DNA of 64,000 nt from an uncultured Blautia sp. (GTDB taxonomy: Bacteria > Bacillota > Clostridia > Lachnospirales > Lachnospiraceae), in NCBI RefSeq assembly GCF_947654165.1, contig NZ_CANTKB010000006.1:71854-135853 (forward strand), read 5' to 3'. Below, piece after piece: positions 42,477-50,745 of this stretch (the first letter of the stretch is position 1; each line of letters begins with the position of its first letter). The notes beneath the pieces are model-generated. The model saw only the letters and a list, made by a program, of their open reading frames with translations, had not been told where the DNA came from and did not search any database. Made by a program: the position numbers and the translations under genes.

Positions 42477-42854
42477 ATGAGAAAAGAACAGATTATTACA
42501 ACCAACAACAATCAGATGGAGGAGAAAGGTATGAAGAGTAGATTCATTCACTTTAAGAAGAGATTCGTTCCGGCATTATCCGGAGCACTTATGGGAGTAA
42601 TGCTTATGAGCACTACTTGTTTTGCAGCAGGTACAGGTACTTCCGCAGTAACACAGCCACTTGAGAACTTAAAGACACTTATTATTGCTGTCATTGGTGC
42701 GGTCGGTGTCATCATTCTTGCAAAGAATGTTATGGAGTTCGCACAAGCCTATCAGCAGCAGGATTCATCTACCATGAACTCCGCTCTGAAAGGAATTGTA
42801 GCAGGTGTCATGATGGCTGGTATTTCAACAGTTCTGACATTCTTAGGCTTCTAA
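42477..42854 (+). CDS. Maff2-family membrane protein (VirB2-like)
   Basis: 125 residues from ATG 42477 (AAAAGGAG upstream). An internal ATG at 42531 behind GGAGGAGAAAGGT is a serious alternative, giving 107 residues beginning MKSRFIHFKKRFVPALSG. A hydrophobic signal-like segment precedes CFAAGTGTSAV. Two membrane helices follow (LIIAVIGAVGVIILAKNVME; IVAGVMMAGISTVLTFLGF). Maff2 proteins occupy the place of the VirB2-type pilin or pore subunit in these elements. Confidence 0.8.
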   Translation: MRKEQIITTNNNQMEEKGMKSRFIHFKKRFVPALSGALMGVMLMSTTCFAAGTGTSAVTQPLENLKTLIIAVIGAVGVIILAKNVMEFAQAYQQQDSSTMNSALKGIVAGVMMAGISTVLTFLGF

Positions 42855-42907
42855 GATGGGGAAAAAGAGTTCCCCTTTTAGTAAAAGGAAAGAGGTGAAT
42901 AACAAGT

Positions 42908-43750
42908 ATGGATATTTTTAAGCTTGGAGACAAGATCCTTGCACTTCTTGAGGCGGTGTTTGGATTTTGGAACAATCAGATATCCCTGGTCTTTGCAATG
43001 CTTGGACAGTCACCGGTCAGTTTCAAGGGCGGAGGTCCTTGGGCAGTTATTGAGGGTATTGAGCCGGTCTTTGTAGCGGTCGGCTCATCCCTCGTTGTGC
43101 TGTTCTTTGTTATCGGTTTCTGCTCGGAAAGCATAGATGTGAAAGATGAGATGAGGTTTGAGTCTATATTTCGTATGCTTATCCGATTGGGACTTGCAGA
43201 ATGGTTTGTTGCAAATAATGTCACGATTATGAAGGCATTTTTTACTTCCATAGGAAATCTGGTAGGACTTATATCTGCCGGGACAACGACGCAGCTTGCC
43301 ATTGACAGTACACAGGCAGATATCATTAAAGGACTCGGATTTGGTGAAAGTCTGGTAATGCTGATACTTACAGCTTTGCTTGCAATCATCATTATTATCT
43401 GTGGATTTTTTATCATCTACACAGTGTATTTCAGGTTCTTAAAAATCCTGATTATTGTGCCGCTCGGTGCGATTGCCTGTTCCACGATGGCAGGAAACAG
43501 AATGGTCAGTCATACAATGGCTACCTACTGCAAATATTTCCTGTCATGTGTGTTTGAGGCAGTAACAATGGCACTTGCGATTGTGGTATGTAATGCATTT
43601 ATCAATGCAGGACTTCCAGCATTTACAGGAAGTTACGCTGACTGGGCACAGACGCTTATTTATTTGTGTGAAATGACATTTACGATAGCAATGACTGTTG
43701 GAAGTGTGAAGGGTGCACAGACACTTACAAGCAAGGCATTTGGATTATAG
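42908..43750 (+). CDS. VirB6/TrbL-like channel protein
   Basis: 280 residues with an N-terminal soluble stretch and about five hydrophobic segments (VFVAVGSSLVVLFFVIGF; SLVMLILTALLAIIIIICGF; then LKILIIVPLGAIACSTMAG and two near the C-terminus). Gene position between Maff2 and PrgI is the VirB6 position of these type IV secretion systems. The start codon ATG follows GAAAGAGGTGAATAACAAGT. It is probably the polytopic inner-membrane channel component. Confidence 0.8.
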   Translation: MDIFKLGDKILALLEAVFGFWNNQISLVFAMLGQSPVSFKGGGPWAVIEGIEPVFVAVGSSLVVLFFVIGFCSESIDVKDEMRFESIFRMLIRLGLAEWFVANNVTIMKAFFTSIGNLVGLISAGTTTQLAIDSTQADIIKGLGFGESLVMLILTALLAIIIIICGFFIIYTVYFRFLKILIIVPLGAIACSTMAGNRMVSHTMATYCKYFLSCVFEAVTMALAIVVCNAFINAGLPAFTGSYADWAQTLIYLCEMTFTIAMTVGSVKGAQTLTSKAFGL

Positions 43751-43762
43751 AAGGAGGCAGAA

Positions 43763-44173
43763 ATGGATAATGAAAAGAAACAGGTTACTTATAATTCAAG
43801 CATAACCGGAGAAACGCAGGTGACATTTGATATCCAGCAGTATATGAATAACAGGGCAATGTTTATTGGTCTTATGTGTAATGAAGATGGATATGAGGAG
43901 CCTTTTGGGGATGTGACTGTGAATTTGTCGGTTGCAGCACCAAATTACTGCGGATATCTGAATGTGAATGACATGCCGGATATTGAAAAGTTTATTACAG
44001 ATAACGACCTTGGAGAGTTTACAGGATTCACGCAAAGGAGTGGTTTCTGCGAATATCCGCTTTATCTGTTCAATGTAGATAAGCTTAGAGAACTGTGTCC
44101 GGATGGAATGGATAAGTATGAGGCGAATATTGGAATGACAAGAAAGCCGGAGACAAAGGATTTATCAAGATAG
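43763..44173 (+). CDS. DUF4313-family element protein
   Basis: 136 residues, soluble and acidic: GETQVTFDIQQYMNNRAMFI and FGDVTVNLSVAAPNYCGYLN are the readable hallmarks of what I recognise as DUF4313. It is placed within the transfer operon, 12 nt from the genes on both sides, so it is likely made together with the channel. Function unknown. Confidence 0.75.
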   Translation: MDNEKKQVTYNSSITGETQVTFDIQQYMNNRAMFIGLMCNEDGYEEPFGDVTVNLSVAAPNYCGYLNVNDMPDIEKFITDNDLGEFTGFTQRSGFCEYPLYLFNVDKLRELCPDGMDKYEANIGMTRKPETKDLSR

Positions 44174-44185
44174 GAGGCAGGGACA

Positions 44186-44698
44186 ATGGTAATCGAAGTA
44201 AACAAGGATATTGACCGCTATCAGGAATCGGTTGCGATGGGACTTACTGCAAGGCAGCTTATATTTTCTATTGCAAGCGTAGTAGTCGGTGGCGGTATCG
44301 TCCTTCTTCTTTACAAGTATATCGGTCTTACGGGTTCTGCTTATGTGGCAATTCCCTGTGTGGCACCGATTGCACTTGGCGGATTCTATTCCTTTAACGG
44401 GATGAATTTCTACGAGTATATGGGAAAGAAACTGCATTTTATGTTTGGAAACAAGGCACTTACCTATGTATCAACAGAAGGAGAGCCTGCAATAAAGCAG
44501 TTAGAAGTAGAGCAGAATGAACAGGTAAAGAAGAAAGGCAGAAAGGCTGAACCGGAGACTGTAACAGCTGATTCGGCTGTAAAGAAGCAGGAGGAGTTTG
44601 AAGAAATGAAGAAAAAGACAAGAAACATGCTGCTTGGACTTGTCGCAGTCATTGTGGCGGCAGCAGCTGGTATTGCAGCATATAAGGCAATGCATTAG
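44186..44698 (+). CDS. PrgI-family membrane protein (VirB3-like)
   Basis: 170 residues: VIEVNKDIDRYQESVAMGLT is the PrgI N-terminus. Two adjacent membrane helices follow (about 28-50 and 55-72), then YEYMGKKLHFMF, a charged linker, and a further C-terminal membrane helix (NMLLGLVAVIVAAAAGIAAY). PrgI lies before the VirB4-like ATPase in Gram-positive conjugation systems and probably anchors it. The C-terminal extension with an extra helix is longer than minimal PrgI. Confidence 0.83.
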   Translation: MVIEVNKDIDRYQESVAMGLTARQLIFSIASVVVGGGIVLLLYKYIGLTGSAYVAIPCVAPIALGGFYSFNGMNFYEYMGKKLHFMFGNKALTYVSTEGEPAIKQLEVEQNEQVKKKGRKAEPETVTADSAVKKQEEFEEMKKKTRNMLLGLVAVIVAAAAGIAAYKAMH

Positions 44699-44712
44699 AA
44701 ACGAATAGTATC

Positions 44713-44768
44713 TGACCGCAAGGTCGGGAACACAGCCCGCAGGGTGAAGTTCCCGGCGGGCTTTCATT
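44713..44768 (+). promoter_or_regulatory. alternative-fold leader before the VirB4-like gene
   Basis: GACC/GGTC hairpin first. Then CGGGAAC (44725-44731) can pair with GTTCCCG (44749-44755), while AGCCCGC (44734-44740) can pair with GCGGGCT (44756-44762). The two helices cross, so they form either a pseudoknot or mutually exclusive folds. The second ends in a short T-containing run, like a terminator/antiterminator pair. Confidence 0.5.
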
Positions 44769-44790
44769 ATAAGAAAGCGAGGTTAGAGAC

Positions 44791-47172
44791 ATGGGTTTAT
44801 TTACAGACGGATTTAAGTTATTAAAGAAGGCGAGTGAGCCTTTGTATAAGACACCTAAATCCATTCAGGAAACCATAGAGATTATGGCGGTGGCTGAAAA
44901 CGGCATTTTTGAAGTAAGCAAAAATAAGTATTCCAAATGCTACCGCTTTTGCGACATCAATTACACGACAGCAACCGAGGATGAGCAGATCGGTATTTTC
45001 GAGAGATACTGTAAGTTCTTAAATTCGCTGGACTGTAATTATAAGATTACGATCAACAATAAGAACAAAAACATGGATGAACTCCGTGACAAGGTTCTGA
45101 TTGCTGAGAAAAACGATGGCTTCAATAATTATAGAAGAATCTACAATGACATCATTGAGGAGAAGATTATTGAGGGCAGACAGGGGATTGAGCAGGAGAG
45201 ATACCTGACAATCACGATTGAGAGAAAGAATTTCGAGGAGGCAAAGGCACAGTTTGCAACCCTTGAGGCAACGATACACAAGGCTTTCATTGAGCTTGGT
45301 GCGGAGATTGTACCACTTAATGGCAATGAGAGACTGAAAGTGCTCTATGACTATTATCATCTTGGAGATGAGGGCAGCTTTGATTTTGATATCAAAAAGG
45401 CAAAGAAGGTCGGGGCAGATTTTAGAAATGATCTGTGCAATGGGATGGTGAAATATTTCCCAGACCATTTTGAGGATGAGAGTAAATTCTGCAAGGCGCT
45501 TTTCATCAAAAAGTATCCGAGCAGTTTGTCAGACAGATTCATCAATGAGATTACTTCCCTTCCGGTTCATTCCATCACGAGTATTGATGTGGTGCCCGTA
45601 CCAAAGGATCTGACTACAAAGGTGCTTCAGAAGAAATACCTTGGTATTGAGTCGGATATCATTAAGCAGCAGAGAGTCCGTAATAAGAATAACGACTTTT
45701 CTACGGAAATCTCATATGCCAAGAGAACGGAGAAAAAGGAGATTGAGGAAATCATGGATGATGTCCGTGAGAATGACCAGTGCCTTTTCTTCGTGGGAGT
45801 AACCATTATTCTTATGGCAGAAAGCAAGAAGGAGCTTGAGAGTGTATGTGAGACAGTAGAGACTATCGGAAAACGTAACAGTTGCACAATTGATACACAC
45901 TACTTAAAGCAGAGGGAAGCACTCAACACAGCACTTCCGATTGGAGTAAGACAGGTGGAGACTATGCGTACCCTTCTTACCCAGTCACTTGCGGTGCTTA
46001 TGCCATTCAATGTGCAGGAATTAAATGACAGCACCGGCAACTATTATGGTATCAACCAGATCAGCAAGAATGTGAATATCGGCAATAGAAAGAAGCTCAT
46101 CAATGGAAATGGCTTTGTATTTGGTGTGCCGGGTTCCGGTAAATCCTTCTTCTGTAAGATGGAGATGGGCAGCGTATTCTTGTCGGGAGATGATGAAATA
46201 ATCGTCATAGATCCAATGAACGAATACTTTGATATTGCCGAGACTTATGGCGGAACTGTAGTAAATATGTCTACCTATACGGATAACTATGTGAATCCGC
46301 TGGAGATGGATGTGTGGAGCCTTGATTCGAATGATTCCAAGGGAATGGTAAGAGAAAAAGGCGAGTTCATGCTAGGTCTATGTGAGCAGTGTATCGGGGA
46401 CAGCTTAAATTCAAGACAGAAGTCAATCATTGATCGTTGTGTGAGAAAGCTGTATATCGACATTGCAAGGAGCAAAGAGAAGTATATCCCGGTGATGAGT
46501 GATTTTTACGATATCCTTATGGCACAGCCGGAGGATGAGGCAAAGGACATTGCATTGTCTTTGGAGCTTTTCGTAAATGGTTCACTTAACATCTTCAACC
46601 ACCAGACAAATGTGGATGTGGATAACAGATTCACAGTATATGGCATCAGGGACTTAGGTACAGAGCTTAGTCCTATCACAATGCTTGTCATGATGGAGTC
46701 TATTCAGAACAGGATTGTTGAGAATGGCAAGAGAGGCAAGGCAACATGGCTCTATATTGATGAGTTCCACGTCTTACTTAATTCTGAGTATTCTGCAAAA
46801 TATCTGCAGCAGCTCTGGAAGAAAGTAAGAAAGCAGGGAGGTCTTTGTACAGGTATCACGCAGAATGTCGTCGATCTGTTGCAGAATTACACAGCAACCA
46901 CAATGCTTGCAAACTCTGAGTTTGTGGCACTTTTGAAGCAGGCAAATACGGACAGTTCCAAGATGGCGGAAGTTATCGGGGTATCAGAGGCACAGCTAAG
47001 ATTCGTAACCAATACTGCATCGGGAATGGGACTTATCAAGTGTGGTTCTGTGGTGATTCCATTTGATAATCAGATTAGTAAGGATACAGATTTGTACAGG
47101 CTGTATAATACCAACATTCATGAGAAGATTGCGGAACAGAAGAAACGTGAAATGCAGAAAAATGTCGAATAA
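44791..47172 (+). CDS. VirB4-like conjugation ATPase
   Basis: 793 residues. An N-terminal half of TraC/VirB4 type leads to Walker A VFGVPGSGKSFFCK near residue 443, Walker B-like DEIIVIDPMNEYF soon after, and the late ATPase motif ATWLYIDEFHVLLNSEYS near 655. VirB4 proteins power assembly and substrate transfer through the type IV channel on the cytoplasmic face. No membrane segment is seen, so docking presumably uses PrgI. Length and motif order are typical. Confidence 0.93.
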   Translation: MGLFTDGFKLLKKASEPLYKTPKSIQETIEIMAVAENGIFEVSKNKYSKCYRFCDINYTTATEDEQIGIFERYCKFLNSLDCNYKITINNKNKNMDELRDKVLIAEKNDGFNNYRRIYNDIIEEKIIEGRQGIEQERYLTITIERKNFEEAKAQFATLEATIHKAFIELGAEIVPLNGNERLKVLYDYYHLGDEGSFDFDIKKAKKVGADFRNDLCNGMVKYFPDHFEDESKFCKALFIKKYPSSLSDRFINEITSLPVHSITSIDVVPVPKDLTTKVLQKKYLGIESDIIKQQRVRNKNNDFSTEISYAKRTEKKEIEEIMDDVRENDQCLFFVGVTIILMAESKKELESVCETVETIGKRNSCTIDTHYLKQREALNTALPIGVRQVETMRTLLTQSLAVLMPFNVQELNDSTGNYYGINQISKNVNIGNRKKLINGNGFVFGVPGSGKSFFCKMEMGSVFLSGDDEIIVIDPMNEYFDIAETYGGTVVNMSTYTDNYVNPLEMDVWSLDSNDSKGMVREKGEFMLGLCEQCIGDSLNSRQKSIIDRCVRKLYIDIARSKEKYIPVMSDFYDILMAQPEDEAKDIALSLELFVNGSLNIFNHQTNVDVDNRFTVYGIRDLGTELSPITMLVMMESIQNRIVENGKRGKATWLYIDEFHVLLNSEYSAKYLQQLWKKVRKQGGLCTGITQNVVDLLQNYTATTMLANSEFVALLKQANTDSSKMAEVIGVSEAQLRFVTNTASGMGLIKCGSVVIPFDNQISKDTDLYRLYNTNIHEKIAEQKKREMQKNVE

Positions 47173-47265
47173 TGTTGATAGAGGTCGCAATTTGCGACCT
47201 CAAAGCATAGCCATCCGGGAAGCTGGGTGGCTGTTTTGCATTTTGAGTGAAAGAAGGTGAGAACA

Positions 47266-49173
47266 TTGAAGATAAAAAAGGTGGATGACAAGCCGATGAT
47301 CATTCACACAAAGGAGAAAGCTAAGATTCATGCCCACGAGCCAAAGGGTGCCAAGATTAAAGGCAACAACATCTATACAGTAGAAAGAGGTCCTAAGACT
47401 ATCGGTGCAAAGGTATCTGATGATAACAAGAAGTCCTATCGAAAGAGTACCATTCATCAGTCAGAGCCGAAGAATAAGAGACTATCAAGATTCAAGCGAA
47501 ACCTTAAAGAATCAAACACTTCCATCAAGACTAAGAACACCAATCTTCACATTGCAGGAAGAACAGGTGTACTTGCAGCCGGGGCAGTAACGGAGCAGGT
47601 GGAAGGCGGGGATGAGGTATCGCAGGCAACATATCTTGCATATGAAGCAAGCCAACCTGTTACCGGAACTGCTTCCAAGGGGGCAGCACTTTTCAGGAAA
47701 AAGGCGGCAGCCGAGGCAAAGAAGCGTATCAAGAAGGTAGAGGCAAAAAAGACAGCAAAGAAAGCTGCCAAAGATACAGCCAAGACGGTAGCTAAAGAGA
47801 CGGCAAAAGAAACAGCCAAGACAACTGCCAAGGTTGCAACAAAAACTGCGACAAAGGCAGCTGCTACAGCGGCAGGAACAGCGGTTGCACCGGGAGTTGG
47901 TACTGCAATCGGCATGGCAGCCGGATATGCTGCAGGTGTGTCCATAGAGGTCAAGGATGAAAAGATGACCAACCGGAGCAGGAAGATAAAATTCTTTCTG
48001 GATAAGATGAAAGCACAGGAGAATCAGACAGACAGCGTGGCAAAACTGGTAAAGGATCTGATTGTGCGAAAAGCGATTACCTGGGTAAAGGCAGCTGCAC
48101 CGATTATCGGATTGGTGCTTTTATTACTTGTTCTTGTAGTTGCCATGATTGCGGTTCCGGTTATAGCGGTGATAGCAATCCTTTACAATTCTCCATTTGC
48201 TTTATTTCTGCCACCACTTGAATTAGGAGATACCGTGCAGACAGTAACGAGTGCTTATGTGCAGGAGTTTAACCGGGATGTGAATACGAAAGTGAATGAG
48301 CATACCGGATATGACTTTGGAGAGCTTGTATATGTGGATTATGAAGGTATGGAAGAAAACCCAAGCAATTACTATGACATCATGGCAGTCTATATGGTCA
48401 AGCATGGTATCGGAGATACTGCAACAGTCATGAATGACATTTCAAAAGGCTGGCTGCAGGCAGTAGTAAATGATATGTGTTCATACACCACAAGCACAGG
48501 AACAAAGGATGTGGAAGAAACAGATGCAGACGGTAATGTAACTACTGTCACGAAGTCGGTTCTGTATGTGAATGTCACACTGAAATCGTACAGAGATATG
48601 ATTTCGGTCTATGGATTTAATTCTGATCAGGTGGAAATGCTTGAGCAGATCATGAGTCCGGAGTTTATGGGACAGCTTGGATATGCCGGAAGCGGAAGTG
48701 GCGGCGGAGGCGGAAGTCCGGGAGTAAGCTCCATGACTGAGGATGAAATCAATGCCATCCTAAACGAAATTACAGACAGCAGGCAGAAAACAGTCTGCTC
48801 CTATGCACTTCACAGAGTTGGCTTTCCTTATAGTCAGGATTTAAGAGACAGCGGTAACTATTATGACTGTAGTTCCTTAGCCTATTATTCATGGAAAGAT
48901 GCAGGCGTGGATATTAGTTACGGCGGTGCAACCACAGCGGCAACGGAGGCACAGGGACTGGATGAAGCCGGAAAGACAGTCGCCTTTGATGAGTTACAAC
49001 CGGGAGACCTTATTTTCTACAGTTTTACAAGCAACGGAAGATATAAGAACATCAGCCATGTGGCAGTATACGTCGGAAATGGCAAGGTGGTAGAGGCGCT
49101 TAATGAAAGTCTTGGTGTGGTCTACAGGGATGTGGCAAGCACAGGAAAGATTGTTGTGATAGGAAGACCATAA
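47266..49173 (+). CDS. CD1108-type protein with NlpC/P60 peptidoglycan hydrolase domain
   Basis: 635 residues from TTG 47266 (AAGAAGGTGAG upstream; GTG 47257 possible). The basic N-terminus KIKKVDDKPMIIHTKEKAKI is typical of CD1108-type proteins. A long Ala/Lys/Thr repeat (about 160-215; units like AKETAKTTAKVATK) precedes a membrane helix near 285-310. An extracellular region and a Gly/Ser linker (GSGSGGGGGSPG) lead to the C-terminal NlpC/P60 domain with catalytic YDCSSLAYYSW (about 533) and ISHVAVYVGNGK. It probably opens the cell wall locally for the mating channel. Confidence 0.87.
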   Translation: MKIKKVDDKPMIIHTKEKAKIHAHEPKGAKIKGNNIYTVERGPKTIGAKVSDDNKKSYRKSTIHQSEPKNKRLSRFKRNLKESNTSIKTKNTNLHIAGRTGVLAAGAVTEQVEGGDEVSQATYLAYEASQPVTGTASKGAALFRKKAAAEAKKRIKKVEAKKTAKKAAKDTAKTVAKETAKETAKTTAKVATKTATKAAATAAGTAVAPGVGTAIGMAAGYAAGVSIEVKDEKMTNRSRKIKFFLDKMKAQENQTDSVAKLVKDLIVRKAITWVKAAAPIIGLVLLLLVLVVAMIAVPVIAVIAILYNSPFALFLPPLELGDTVQTVTSAYVQEFNRDVNTKVNEHTGYDFGELVYVDYEGMEENPSNYYDIMAVYMVKHGIGDTATVMNDISKGWLQAVVNDMCSYTTSTGTKDVEETDADGNVTTVTKSVLYVNVTLKSYRDMISVYGFNSDQVEMLEQIMSPEFMGQLGYAGSGSGGGGGSPGVSSMTEDEINAILNEITDSRQKTVCSYALHRVGFPYSQDLRDSGNYYDCSSLAYYSWKDAGVDISYGGATTAATEAQGLDEAGKTVAFDELQPGDLIFYSFTSNGRYKNISHVAVYVGNGKVVEALNESLGVVYRDVASTGKIVVIGRP

Positions 49174-49187
49174 CAGGAAATTTGCAG

Positions 49188-49209
49188 AGAGGGCATAGTC
49201 CCTCTCTGA
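49188..49209 (+). other. short hairpin between hydrolase and next gene
   Basis: AGAGAGGG pairs with CCCTCTCT across CATAGT, without a T-run. Probably an mRNA processing or stability hairpin. Confidence 0.4.
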
Positions 49210-49223
49210 GACTGGAGGTAAGA

Positions 49224-50120
49224 ATGGATTTAAAAGATATGATACTGGTAACAGAAAACGACAGGGGAACAGAGACAAATATGCTGATGACTCTGGATGA
49301 TTATAAGAGTTTTATAGCAGTTGATGACATGTCAGGGCTTGCAGACAATTTGTTGCAGCTTGGAAGAACACTTGGTGAAGCAGATAACTTCGCAGAGTAT
49401 TACAGGGCAGCAAATGTAACTGTATCTGCGAGATTCTGTCTGGATGATATTCAGCTGGGGCACTTTCTTCAGGGACTTTATAACGATTCCAAAGAATTTC
49501 GGTTTGATAAAGAAGCCAGTTCTTCTGAATGTGTTGCAAAGCTTAAGGAGATTGGAATGACCGATAAGGGCTGGGTGGATGATTTTAACCTGCATTATGA
49601 AAGTGTGGACAGATCATTTGAAAGGGGACAGACATTTCATAACTTCAATGACCATGATTACATGGTGCTTGAAGCATTATCACCAAGGAATCTCGTGGTG
49701 ATGGATATGAAGTCAGGTTCTCTTACAATCGCCCTTGGTGCGACAGAGTATAAGCGTTATCCGAAGGATGAGAAGCCTACAAAGGACAATACCACAATCG
49801 GAGTATCGTGGGAGCATGGCATTTATCTCGGTTCCACACTCTCAACCACGAATTTCAAGGCATACAAGAGGGAGTATGGCACACCGGAAAAGATAGAGGA
49901 TATCTATGATTACAGGGCAAAGCTAAAGCAGAAGTTCTATTTTTATCAGGATATGTCAAAGGATGATGATGTGCCAAAGAAACTGCAGAATGATTTCCTT
50001 CACCAGATGTATGAGGATTTCGGAACGATTGAAGAGGACTGTTTTTACGACAGGCTGGAAGATGGAAAGTACGATGAGGGCTTTAAGGAAAGACAGGTAA
50101 AGGAAGAAAAGTGCCGGTGA
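49224..50120 (+). CDS. hypothetical element protein
   Basis: 298 residues from ATG 49224 (CTGGAGGTAAGA upstream): MDLKDMILVTENDRGTETNM. Soluble, with no recognised motif. The middle contains NFNDHDYMVLEALSPRNLVV. It is followed by the DpnD/PcfM gene. It lies where many CTn-type elements carry poorly described accessory genes. Confidence 0.6.
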   Translation: MDLKDMILVTENDRGTETNMLMTLDDYKSFIAVDDMSGLADNLLQLGRTLGEADNFAEYYRAANVTVSARFCLDDIQLGHFLQGLYNDSKEFRFDKEASSSECVAKLKEIGMTDKGWVDDFNLHYESVDRSFERGQTFHNFNDHDYMVLEALSPRNLVVMDMKSGSLTIALGATEYKRYPKDEKPTKDNTTIGVSWEHGIYLGSTLSTTNFKAYKREYGTPEKIEDIYDYRAKLKQKFYFYQDMSKDDDVPKKLQNDFLHQMYEDFGTIEEDCFYDRLEDGKYDEGFKERQVKEEKCR

Positions 50121-50147
50121 TGAGATTTTTACAGGAGGCGATATCAT

Positions 50148-50366
50148 ATGGAACAGGAATTTGATGTTGAGATAAAAGAAGTGCTTTCACGAGTACAGAA
50201 AGTAAAGGCAGAGTCGCTTGACGATGCCATCAATAAGGCAATGGATATGTATTATGCAGAGCAGATAGTCCTTGGAGCAGAGGACATGAAGGGAGTTGAT
50301 TTTGCGCCTATCAGCGAAGGTCAGCTCCCTTCTTCATTAAAAGAAAACGGAGGAAAAGCAAGATGA
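50148..50366 (+). CDS. DpnD/PcfM-family protein
   Basis: 72 residues: EFDVEIKEVLSRVQKVKAES with LDDAINKAMDMYYAEQIVL, the compact DpnD/PcfM pattern. These small proteins are common on conjugative elements, and their role is unclear. The ribosome site ACAGGAGGCGATAT is strong. Its stop overlaps the next gene's ATG (ATGA). Confidence 0.8.
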   Translation: MEQEFDVEIKEVLSRVQKVKAESLDDAINKAMDMYYAEQIVLGAEDMKGVDFAPISEGQLPSSLKENGGKAR

Positions 50367-50731
50367 AAAGTGATTCAACAACAGTAATTAAGAACATGGA
50401 GTTTTTAGTAAAGGAACTTCATAAGGAGTGGGACAGATCGGGTGCTTCTAAGGCATCCGTTATTATTTCCCTTGAGGAAGTAGATGGTATCAATGATAAG
50501 TTAAAAGAGATTATCTATCAGACACAGAAGTCAGTCGATGAGGATGAGCTGACCTTTAAACAGAGCATTGCAAAGTCCAAGGAGTGCTATGTGCTTCTTC
50601 GTGTGGTGCGTAAGATTGCAAAGAAAAAGGATAAATGCGAAAAACAGGCAATCGACAATGAATTTGCAATCGAGCTGGATAAGGATGAGTTAAAGCTCTT
50701 TAAGGGATTGTTTGCAGAGATGTTTAAGTAG
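50363..50731 (+). CDS. hypothetical element protein
   Basis: 122 residues, helical and charged, with no recognised motif (MKSDSTTVIKNMEFLVKELH at the start). Coupled to DpnD/PcfM by a 4-base overlap and 14 nt before the giant methyltransferase-helicase gene. Confidence 0.6.
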   Translation: MKSDSTTVIKNMEFLVKELHKEWDRSGASKASVIISLEEVDGINDKLKEIIYQTQKSVDEDELTFKQSIAKSKECYVLLRVVRKIAKKKDKCEKQAIDNEFAIELDKDELKLFKGLFAEMFK

Positions 50732-50745
50732 AGGAGGACAAAGGT

